Source: Schaalia odontolytica (GTDB taxonomy: Bacteria; Actinomycetota; Actinomycetes; Actinomycetales; Actinomycetaceae). From it: DNA of 7,617 bases. The notes beneath the pieces are model-generated. The model was given only the letters and a program-made list of their open reading frames with translations, was not told the DNA's origin and did no database searches. Shown one piece after another: positions 1-6,521 of this stretch. The position numbers and the translations under genes are program-made. The first letter of the stretch is position 1; every line of letters starts with the position of its first letter. Location: NCBI GenBank assembly GCA_958415245.1, contig CATYYP010000087.1, positions 1 to 7,617 of the forward strand. The letters are read 5' to 3'.

Positions 1-2
1 AC

Positions 3-1421
3 GCCACGCGCACCCAGTGGAACGGCGGCTTCGCCCGCTACGACAACCGCGACAATGTCGCGCCCGAGGCGCCCTCGCTCCTGCGCTCCTCCGCGTCGAG
101 CGATTCCACCGTGACCCTCGCCTGGGAAGGCGTCGCTGACGCCGTGTCCTACGAGATCCTGCGCGACGATCGCCCGATCGCCACCTCCGAGACCACCAGC
201 GTCGAGGTGCCGCGCGGCGGCGAGAACCGCTACTTCGTGCGCGCCGTTGACGCCGAGGGCAACCGCTCCGCCACCACCGCGGTCTACACCGCTCCGGCTC
301 CCGGCCAGGCGGACGCCTCCAACCCGGTCCTCCTCGAAGCTGATGCAACGTGGAACTACCGTGCTGACGCCAGCGCCGCCCCCGAGAACTGGGCCCAGGC
401 CTCGTTCGACGACTCCGCGTGGCCGACCGGTGCAGCCCCCCTGGGCTACGGCGACTCCGCGATCACGACCCAGATCGCCACCAAGGGTTCGCGTCCCGTG
501 ACGACCTACTACCGCACGCACTTCCAGGTGGCTGACGCGAAGGCCCTCAAGGGTGTTAACGTCAAGTACCTGGCAGATGATGGCGCCGTCGTCTACATCA
601 ACGGCGTCGAGGTGGACCGCACCCGCATGGGTGCCGGCACGGTCAGCTACACGACCCGCGCCGACTCTGCTCCCAACTTCGCTGCGGCCTCTGCATCCCC
701 CTCCGAGGTCTTCGTCCCCGCATCGGCGCTGAAGACCGGTGACAACGTGATCGCCGTGGAAACCCACGTCAACTACATGCGCACCGCGACCGTGTCCATG
801 CAGGCCTCCATCTTCCGAGTGGAAGGCACCCCGGACGACAATGGCTCCGTTCCCACCGAGCGCAGCACCGAGCCGACCGACGCGACGCAGCCGATCAACG
901 CGGCCTCCGTCAAGTCCGGCACGGTCATCCAGACCGGCGACGAGTGGAACTACTGGACTTCGACGGAAGCCCCCGCCTCCGACTGGGCCACGACCGGCTC
1001 CCTCCAGAGCTGGAACCGCGGCTCCGGCCCGATCGGCTGGGGAGACTCCGGTGCAGCGACCGCGCTCGACATTGCCAAGAAGGACCGTGCCGTCACGTAC
1101 TACTTCGCGCGCGACATCGACCTGGGCACGATCACCCCGAACACCACGCTGACCGTCAAGGTGCGCGCGGATGACGGCGTCGTCCTGCGAGTCAATGACA
1201 AGATCGTCGACACGAAACGTATGTCCGATGGCAACATTACTCACACCACCTACGCGAACTCAGCCGTGAGTGCCAGCAAGGCTGCCTCTGATCTGCTCGA
1301 GGTCACCATCCCTGCCAGCCTCTTGACGAGCGGTGTGAACCGCATCGGCGTTGAGGAGCACCTCAACTACAAGGGCTCGCCTTCGATGACCTTCGATCTG
1401 AACGCGACCCTTGTGAAATAA
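3..1421 (+). CDS. Secreted multidomain protein, 3' part (paralogue of the fibrinogen-like protein downstream)
   Basis: The open frame runs in from the left edge (first full codon at 3) and stops with TAA at 1419-1421, so about 472 C-terminal residues are present and the true start lies outside. The first residues (TQWNGGFARYDNRD) align with the end of the propeller in the downstream gene (SGQWSGGFVRMPARN). An FN3-like domain follows at roughly residues 20-105 (YEILRDDRPIAT is nearly identical to YDILRDDRPIAT downstream). Two copies of a beta-sandwich, galactose-binding-like domain come next, at about residues 115-277 and 310-472. The first has APLGYGDS, DDGAVVYINGVEVDRTRM and AVETHVNY. The second is more divergent (GPIGWGDS, DDGVVLRVNDKIVDTKRM, GVEEHLNY). 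No cysteine, LPXTG motif or terminal membrane helix is visible. By homology it is probably secreted and may carry a fibrinogen-like N-terminus, but that part is not seen. The function is unknown; surface or glycan binding is an inference. Confidence 0.88.
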   Translation, partial: ATRTQWNGGFARYDNRDNVAPEAPSLLRSSASSDSTVTLAWEGVADAVSYEILRDDRPIATSETTSVEVPRGGENRYFVRAVDAEGNRSATTAVYTAPAPGQADASNPVLLEADATWNYRADASAAPENWAQASFDDSAWPTGAAPLGYGDSAITTQIATKGSRPVTTYYRTHFQVADAKALKGVNVKYLADDGAVVYINGVEVDRTRMGAGTVSYTTRADSAPNFAAASASPSEVFVPASALKTGDNVIAVETHVNYMRTATVSMQASIFRVEGTPDDNGSVPTERSTEPTDATQPINAASVKSGTVIQTGDEWNYWTSTEAPASDWATTGSLQSWNRGSGPIGWGDSGAATALDIAKKDRAVTYYFARDIDLGTITPNTTLTVKVRADDGVVLRVNDKIVDTKRMSDGNITHTTYANSAVSASKAASDLLEVTIPASLLTSGVNRIGVEEHLNYKGSPSMTFDLNATLVK

Positions 1422-1465
1422 GGGAAGAATCGTTCGTTTCCGCTCGAGTTCGCGCGAGGAATGAG

Positions 1466-1478
1466 CCATTGACAATGG
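1466..1478. repeat. Perfect short palindrome CCATTG-A-CAATGG
   Basis: Six-base arms (1466-1471 and 1473-1478) flank a single A, 45 bases after the stop of the first gene. The palindrome contains a TTGACA string, but no good -10 box follows at 16-18 bases. It could be an operator or a small 3' UTR hairpin; neither can be decided here. Confidence 0.35.
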
Positions 1479-1511
1479 TTCGATCCAGCTCGTGAATCGT
1501 GTTGACAGGTC

Positions 1512-1538
1512 CAACCCCTGCCGTTTCGGCAGGGGTTG
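1512..1538 (+). terminator. Terminator-like hairpin after the first secreted-protein gene
   Basis: An 11-bp perfect stem (CAACCCCTGCC at 1512-1522 with GGCAGGGGTTG at 1528-1538) encloses a GTTTC loop; the outer loop bases can also pair G-C. The hairpin starts 91 bases after the stop codon. The tail (ACTTGTATG) is only moderately T-rich, as is common for hairpin terminators in high-GC actinobacteria. It separates the first gene from the promoter of the second. Confidence 0.7.
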
Positions 1539-1571
1539 ACTTGTATGTGGTAAACGACTCCCGCCTGGTCC

Positions 1572-1584
1572 TAACCAAGTGGTT
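1572..1584 (+). promoter_or_regulatory. Operator-like inverted repeat TAACCnnnTGGTT
   Basis: TAACCAAGTGGTT contains the inverted pair AACCA/TGGTT around AG. Its last two bases are the first two of the candidate -35 box TTGAGC. The same TAACCnnnTGGTT pattern occurs on the minus strand at 7380-7392, in the same register to the candidate -35 box of the sugar transferase. A regulator binding site is an inference. Confidence 0.4.
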
Positions 1585-1611
1585 GAGCGGTGGCAATTAT
1601 CGTGACACTAT
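1583..1611 (+). promoter_or_regulatory. Candidate promoter of the fibrinogen-like gene (contains an SP6-promoter-like core)
   Basis: A -35-like TTGAGC (1583-1588) is followed after 17 bases by CACTAT (1606-1611), giving a start near 1616-1619 and a leader of about 30 bases before the ATG at 1648. The -10 area lies within GTGACACTATAGAAG (1602-1616), which is identical to the core of the phage SP6 RNA polymerase promoter as commonly written. The host-type promoter is the simpler reading; the boxes are only moderate matches. Confidence 0.45.
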
Positions 1612-1647
1612 AGAAGTAACCATTTACGCGATACCTGTGAGGACCCC

Positions 1648-4600
1648 ATGAGTGTTATGCGCCGTTGCTTGGCGCTCGGACTGGCATCAGTAACCGGTCT
1701 GAGCGTGCTTGCATTCTCCCCGGCTGCCCACGCGGCCGCCGACCCGCTCCACGATGGCCTGAGCGAGGCCACCGCTGCGGCCTCGTGCTGGGAAATCAAG
1801 CAGAACGACCCGCGTTCTCAGAACGGAACATACTGGCTGCAGACCTCCACCATGGACGCGCCCGGCCAGTTCTTCTGCGACCAGACCACGGACGGTGGCG
1901 GCTGGGTCCTCATCGGACGAGGCCGTGAAGGCTGGGAGACGTGGAGCCAGGGGCAGGGCGACCAGGAGAAGCTCAAGACCCGTCCTCGCACCGCAGGTGA
2001 CTTCGAAGTTGTGCAGGCCTCGCACCAGACGGTCAACGGCCTGCTCGGCGGCACCTCCGTGTCCGACCTCGAGGACGGCCTCATGGTTCAGCGCGCCTGG
2101 AACCACAACGGCACCGCCTACCAGACCGTGCGCATGCGCTTCCCGAAGATGCGCGACTTCATCTGGCCGTTCAAGAGCGCTCACCCGGTGGACGTGAAGT
2201 TCAACCGCGAATGGTGGGTCAACGGCGGCATCGTGTGGGCGGGCTTCGGCACCAACACCGCGTGGGGTTACGTCAACCTCATCGCCTCAGCGCAGAACAA
2301 GTACACGCTCGGTTGGGGCTACGGACCCCTCGCCACCTCCTGGCACGACACGTCCTCCTCGACGTCGTTCTTCCATCGTAACGGCTCGATTATCAACCCC
2401 TACGCCGAGGCCTACGTGCGTCCGCAGCTGCGCTCGACGGACGCCAGCTTCCGCGCCATCGGTGACGGTGGCACGCCCGCCAAGAAGCAGAAGGCCTCCG
2501 TGTCCGAGTTCGCGTCCCCGATGTCGTGGGGCGTGGCCGGCAACCTCAACGGTTCTGTCCAGGAAGGCAACATCCAGGTTCAGGCCTTCGAGCAGATCGG
2601 CTCGACCATGTACGTGGGTGGTAACTTCACCGGCGTGCAGAAGGGCAAGAACGGTCAGGAGATCGCCTCCAGCGGCCTTGCCGGCTTCGATGCGACGACG
2701 GGGGAGTGGAACGGTCAGAGGTTCTCCTTCAACAACCAGGTGAAGGACCTCGCCGAACTTCCGAACGGCAAGCTCCTGGTGGCCGGCGACTTCACGAAGG
2801 TCAACGGTGAAACCCACGTCGGTACCGTCCTGATCGACCCCGCCACCGGCCAGATCGACCCCTCGTGGACCCTCCAGGCGCGCACCGGCACCAACGGTGG
2901 CCGCGTCTCGGTGAAGTCCATCAAGGTCATCAACGACCACATCTACCTGGGCGGTATCTTCACGCACTTCCAGGGCAACGGCGCGTCGTGGACCTACGCC
3001 CGTAACGGTGCTCGTCTGGACATCAACGGCAAGCCCGACCGCTCGTGGAACCCCGAGTTCAACGGCTCCGTCATCGATATCGACGTCGACGAGAACGAGG
3101 CCTACTACTACGCGGCCGGCTACTTTACGCGCGCTCACAACCAGGTTGTTGAAAACGCGGGCCGACTGTCCACTGCCGCTGGCGCTGCGCTGGACTCGTC
3201 CTGGACCTTCCAGCACTCCTACCTGATCGGCAAGTACCAGCAGACCGTCACCGCGCGCAATGGCCGCGTGTACTTCGGCGGTTCGCAGCACTCGCTCTTC
3301 GGATACAACTCCGACTCGATGACCCGCACCTCGGGCTCCATCACCATGTACAACGGTGGCGACATCCAGGCGTCCACCCGCTCCGCCACTGGCGTCGTCT
3401 ACGCCTCCTGCCACTGCTCCGACTTCGCCTTCCAGGACGCCTACCACTACCTGACGCTGGGTACCTCCTGGACGCGTGCCGACGAAATCCAGTGGGTCGG
3501 CGGCTGGGACGAGGCCACGGGCCGCCAGCTCGGCTGGACCCCCTATCGCCTCGGTTCCCTGCGCTCCACCGGCGCGTGGGCCCTCGAAATGGCTGACGAC
3601 GGCGCCCTGTGGGCTGGCGGCGACTTCAACTACTCCTACACGTCGCTGACCTCGGGCCAGTGGTCCGGCGGCTTCGTGCGCATGCCCGCGCGCAACACCA
3701 CCGCCCCCGCGGTCCCCGCGAACCTGCGCGCCTCCCACGGCAACTCCAAGGAAGTCACCCTCAAGTGGTCCCCTGTCCCGGGTGCCGTCTCCTACGACAT
3801 CCTGCGTGACGATCGTCCGATCGCCACCACGACCTCGAACTCCGTGACCGTTCCCCTGGGTGGCAAGAACCGCTTCTTCGTGCGCGCGGTGGCCTCCGAC
3901 GGCCTGCGCGGTGCCTCGACCCACGTCTACACGGTCGACTCCAACGGCAAACCCACCCAGCCCGACGACGCTTCGCTGCTCGTGGATGAGGATGACACCT
4001 GGGCGTACCACTGGTCGACCGATCCGGTCGCCGAGAACTGGGCCCAGACCTCGTTCGATGACTCCGCCTGGAGCCGCGGTGCTTCCCCGATCGGCTACGG
4101 CGGCCCCGGACTCAATACGACGCTGACCCCGGGCGCGGCCAAGACCCGACCCGTCACCACCTACGCGCGCATCAACTTCACGGTCGCTGACCCGAGCGCT
4201 ATCGGCGGCGTCAACGTCGCCGTGACGGCCGACGACGGTGCCGTGGTGTACGTCAATGGCACCGAGGTCTCGCGCCAGCGTATGGCAGATGGAACGGTTG
4301 ACGCATCCACCTTCGCGAACGCCTCCGTCTCGACGCCCGCCGCGCGCGCCGACCGACAGCTGGTCTTCGTCCCCGCGGACAAGCTGGTTGCCGGCACGAA
4401 CACGCTGGCCGTCGAAACGCACCTCAACTACCGCTCCAGCTCGTCGATGACCATCGACGGCATGGTGAAGGTTGTCGCTAAGGGCAACGAGCCCACGCCC
4501 GAGCCCCAGCCCGAGCCCGATCCGGAGCCGGCGCCCCAGCCGGATCCCAACACGCCGCTCACGCCCGACCCGGACAAGCCGCTTGAGGTCCTCGACGTGT

Positions 4601-5118
4601 CTGCGCTTAACTTCGGACCCTTCCTGTTCCCCGGTATGTACTGGAACTACTGGAACTCCAAGGAAGCGCCCGACGCCAAGTGGAACTCCACCGCCGACCT
4701 GTCCTCCTGGAAGCACGGTGCCAGCCCGCTCGGCTGGGGCGACCGTGATGCTGGAACGCCCTTCACGATGCCGGCGGCAGACCGAGCCATCACGAACTAC
4801 TTCGTGCGTGACGTCAACTTCGGTACCCTCAGCGCAGACTTCGAGGTCATTCTCAACGTCCGCGTTGATGATGGCGCAGTCATCTACGTCAACGGCACCG
4901 AAATTAAGCGCGTGAACATGCCCGAGGGCACGATCGACGCCAACACGCGAGCCTCCTCCAACGTCGGCCTCGCCACGGCGAAGAACAACCTCGTACGCAT
5001 CGCGGTGCCTCGCAAGGTGCTCAGGGATGGCGTCAACCGTATCGCGGTTGAATCGCACGCCAACTACGCGAATGCCGCATCCGTAACCTTCGATCTCAGG
5101 GCAAGCCTGGTGAGGTGA
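1648..5118 (+). CDS. Secreted fibrinogen-like YCDxxxxGGGW-domain protein with beta-propeller, FN3 and tandem beta-sandwich domains
   Basis: This 1156-aa protein starts at ATG 1648 with TGAGGA at 1638-1643, four bases upstream. A Sec signal peptide (MSVMRR, hydrophobic core, cleavage likely after AHA, residue 29) directs export. Residues 46-96 carry the start of a fibrinogen-related domain: SCWEI, NGTYWLQ, FFCDQTTDGGGWVLI, with C47 and C77 at the positions of the family's first disulfide; the domain probably runs to about residue 270. Residues 292-678 contain blades such as MYVGGNFTG, LLVAGDFTKVNG and IYLGGIFTHF, typical of delta-60-like propellers, plus a CHC motif at 588-590. An FN3-like domain lies at about 679-770. 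Two beta-sandwich domains follow at about 776-947 and 979-1156 (DDGAVVYVNG, AVETHLNY; DDGAVIYVNG, AVESHANY), joined by a Pro/Glu-rich linker at 948-978. No LPXTG or C-terminal helix is seen, so it is secreted or held non-covalently. Ligand binding, perhaps of acetylated sugars as in animal fibrinogen-related lectins, is inferred only. Confidence 0.9.
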   Translation: MSVMRRCLALGLASVTGLSVLAFSPAAHAAADPLHDGLSEATAAASCWEIKQNDPRSQNGTYWLQTSTMDAPGQFFCDQTTDGGGWVLIGRGREGWETWSQGQGDQEKLKTRPRTAGDFEVVQASHQTVNGLLGGTSVSDLEDGLMVQRAWNHNGTAYQTVRMRFPKMRDFIWPFKSAHPVDVKFNREWWVNGGIVWAGFGTNTAWGYVNLIASAQNKYTLGWGYGPLATSWHDTSSSTSFFHRNGSIINPYAEAYVRPQLRSTDASFRAIGDGGTPAKKQKASVSEFASPMSWGVAGNLNGSVQEGNIQVQAFEQIGSTMYVGGNFTGVQKGKNGQEIASSGLAGFDATTGEWNGQRFSFNNQVKDLAELPNGKLLVAGDFTKVNGETHVGTVLIDPATGQIDPSWTLQARTGTNGGRVSVKSIKVINDHIYLGGIFTHFQGNGASWTYARNGARLDINGKPDRSWNPEFNGSVIDIDVDENEAYYYAAGYFTRAHNQVVENAGRLSTAAGAALDSSWTFQHSYLIGKYQQTVTARNGRVYFGGSQHSLFGYNSDSMTRTSGSITMYNGGDIQASTRSATGVVYASCHCSDFAFQDAYHYLTLGTSWTRADEIQWVGGWDEATGRQLGWTPYRLGSLRSTGAWALEMADDGALWAGGDFNYSYTSLTSGQWSGGFVRMPARNTTAPAVPANLRASHGNSKEVTLKWSPVPGAVSYDILRDDRPIATTTSNSVTVPLGGKNRFFVRAVASDGLRGASTHVYTVDSNGKPTQPDDASLLVDEDDTWAYHWSTDPVAENWAQTSFDDSAWSRGASPIGYGGPGLNTTLTPGAAKTRPVTTYARINFTVADPSAIGGVNVAVTADDGAVVYVNGTEVSRQRMADGTVDASTFANASVSTPAARADRQLVFVPADKLVAGTNTLAVETHLNYRSSSSMTIDGMVKVVAKGNEPTPEPQPEPDPEPAPQPDPNTPLTPDPDKPLEVLDVSALNFGPFLFPGMYWNYWNSKEAPDAKWNSTADLSSWKHGASPLGWGDRDAGTPFTMPAADRAITNYFVRDVNFGTLSADFEVILNVRVDDGAVIYVNGTEIKRVNMPEGTIDANTRASSNVGLATAKNNLVRIAVPRKVLRDGVNRIAVESHANYANAASVTFDLRASLVR

Positions 5119-5123
5119 TCTCC

Positions 5124-5903
5124 ATGACCGTGACGTCAACCCCCGCCGGTGGCGAGGCTGAACACGAAGCCGCCGGCGCGGTCGGCGCCCCCGCGACCGA
5201 CCCTGCGTTCGACGCGATGGCACAGCGCGTGCTCACCCGAGGGCATACGACCACGTGGCTCAACCACTGGTCGCTCCTGCACGCCGACTTCCGTGCGCTT
5301 GCCCGCATGCACACCGTCGGCTTCGACGGGACCCTCCTGCAGATGCGCCTGCGCGCAGCAGGCCACGAGGTCGCCCGCACCTCCGCGGACCTCGTCCTGC
5401 CGCACGTCTTTGAACGCCTCGAGGATGGCACTCGCATCACCCTCATCGGGGCTGTGCCCGAGGCCGGTCAGGCCGCAGCCGAGCGCCTGCACCGCTTCGA
5501 CGTGCAGGTCATCGACGGGTACGAGGGGCTTCGTCGGCTGAAGGCCGATCCTTCGGTGCTCACTGCCTTCGATCCGCGCCTCGTGATCGTCGGACTGGGG
5601 GCCGGTCTCCAGGAGGTCGTCGCGTCCTTCGTTCTCGACCTCCTGCCCGAGGCGTCCGTGTGTACCGCGGGCGGTTGGATCGACCAGTACGCGCGCGCTG
5701 CCGACGACTACTTCCCGAACTGGGTGCACGCCGCCCGCCTCGGCTGGGCCTGGCGCATCGCGCACGAGCCCAAGCGCCTCACGAAGCGCTACACCGTCGA
5801 AGCCCTCGACTTCGTCGCCCACGCTCCCGAGCTCATTTCGAGGCTCGAGGCCATGGGTAGCTTTGACGATCTCGGACTGGTCGGTGGCGTGACGCTTCGC
5901 TGA
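5124..5903 (+). CDS. WecG/TagA/CpsF-family (GT26) glycosyltransferase
   Basis: The protein has 259 aa, the usual size for the family. Members move a sugar from a UDP-sugar onto an undecaprenyl-diphosphate-linked acceptor at the inner face of the membrane, in teichoic acid, common-antigen or capsule assembly. Visible family landmarks: the N-terminal LNHWS (N47, H48), the FDG motif whose D68 matches the family's proposed catalytic Asp, ITLIGAVPEAGQAAAERL (Rossmann-like half), VIDGY, DPRLVIVGLGAGLQE, and the C-terminal LGWAWRIAHEPKRLTKRY that matches the usual EWLYRL..EPRRL..RY tail. The usual PKQE is GLQE here. ATG 5124 is chosen because GAGGTGA (5112-5118) lies at a good distance. An alternative GTG at 5115 overlaps the preceding stop but has no well-placed ribosome site. 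The gene begins five bases after the fibrinogen-like gene, so co-transcription and translational coupling are likely. Donor and acceptor sugars cannot be read. Confidence 0.88.
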   Translation: MTVTSTPAGGEAEHEAAGAVGAPATDPAFDAMAQRVLTRGHTTTWLNHWSLLHADFRALARMHTVGFDGTLLQMRLRAAGHEVARTSADLVLPHVFERLEDGTRITLIGAVPEAGQAAAERLHRFDVQVIDGYEGLRRLKADPSVLTAFDPRLVIVGLGAGLQEVVASFVLDLLPEASVCTAGGWIDQYARAADDYFPNWVHAARLGWAWRIAHEPKRLTKRYTVEALDFVAHAPELISRLEAMGSFDDLGLVGGVTLR

Positions 5904-5928
5904 CCGAGGTTGATGCTCGTTGTTGTGA

Positions 5929-5960
5929 AGGAGGCCGGACCCCGCGAGGTCCGGCCTCCT
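5929..5960 (+). terminator. Terminator hairpin after the GT26 gene
   Basis: A perfect 13-bp GC-rich stem (AGGAGGCCGGACC at 5929-5941 with GGTCCGGCCTCCT at 5948-5960) has a CCGCGA loop and sits 25 bases after the stop. The tail is pyrimidine-rich (CTGCGTCTCC) rather than a clean T-run. It would end the transcript of the fibrinogen-like gene and GT26 gene. Confidence 0.78.
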
Positions 5961-6463
5961 CTGCGTCTCCAGATCGGCTGGTGACGGCTGTCGGCGTCTA
6001 TGGATGCTGCGGCTGGTCTCGCATATGGCGACGCGCGCTGCATCAATGTGGAAAGTGGCAGTTCAGGCCCTCTTTCGTGCATGAGCAATGGTCGGCTTTC
6101 GGGAGCGCGCAAGGGACGCACGCGGGGGAGGGAGCGTGGGGCTGAACGTGCCTCAAAACGCTTCCTGATAGATGCTTAAAAAGGGTTATGCAGTGAATGG
6201 TCTAGCCCACACAAAACATTATGAGGGTGTGACGCCTCCCTGTGATGCTGGTGGCAAAGGGTGCTCCTCTGTGTCGGTGTCAAACTCTCGTGAGACTTAC
6301 GAGCTGCTCGCTGTATGCGCACTGTCGTGCAGTGTGAATTGATCGCTATCGCACGGTGTTCGTTTGTCGATGCGGTCTCACAATTGGTGAGGCACGCGTG
6401 TTTGCGCCGTTGTTTGCGTTCTGGCGAGCCGTTGATGGTGTGCGATGGGGTGTTGAGGATAAA
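5961..6463. other. Gene-poor spacer between two convergent transcription units
   Basis: No supported gene, tRNA, rRNA or insertion-sequence end was found in about 500 bases. The open frames present are antisense or run into the sugar transferase, and their translations are Arg/Ser/Pro/His-rich without recognisable motifs. From about 6150 the base composition is visibly less GC-rich and richer in T and G than the neighbouring genes. Small hairpins exist, for example CACTG/CAGTG at 6320-6334 and CTCAC/GTGAG at 6377-6391, but nothing diagnostic. A decayed gene or an unrecognised small RNA cannot be excluded. Confidence 0.55.
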
Positions 6464-6497
6464 GGTGTGGCCCGAGCCAATTGGCTCGGGCCACACC
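6464..6497 (-). terminator. Terminator of the sugar transferase: 34-base perfect palindrome
   Basis: The left arm 6464-6480 (GGTGTGGCCCGAGCCAA) is exactly reverse-complementary to 6481-6497, giving about 15 bp of stem with a four-base AATT loop. On the minus strand it begins 24 bases after the stop codon and is followed by TTTATCC, a short T-tract. A GC-rich stem plus T-tract fits an intrinsic terminator for the minus-strand gene. Because it is symmetric it could also block transcripts arriving on the + strand, although there the flank is TCACACAC rather than T-rich. Confidence 0.85.
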
Positions 6498-6521
6498 CAA
6501 TCACACACAGAGAGAAAAGGC

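Noticed and set aside
1469..1507. Two TTGACA strings as promoters for the fibrinogen-like gene
   Set aside because: The box at 1469-1474 is followed only by a poor -10 (GTGAAT) and would have to read through the hairpin at 1512-1538. The box at 1502-1507 has no -10 at 16-18 bases.
1596..1616. Cloning-vector contamination as the source of the SP6-like core
   Set aside because: The bases on both sides do not look like familiar vector polylinkers, and the adjoining gene with its ribosome site is continuous with the rest of the locus. A formal vector screen was not possible here.
5115..5117. GTG start for the GT26 gene overlapping the previous stop
   Set aside because: Possible, but no Shine-Dalgarno sequence lies at a suitable distance, whereas ATG at 5124 has GAGGTGA well placed.
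2287..5223. Very long minus-strand open frame (978 codons) opposite the fibrinogen-like gene
   Set aside because: Its translation is dominated by Arg, Gly, Val and Asp with no motif. It mirrors the GC-rich third positions of the well-supported + strand gene, a typical shadow frame.
5136..5822. Minus-strand open frame opposite the GT26 gene
   Set aside because: Low-complexity Gly/Val/Glu-rich translation with no recognisable family, while the + strand frame has clear GT26 motifs throughout.
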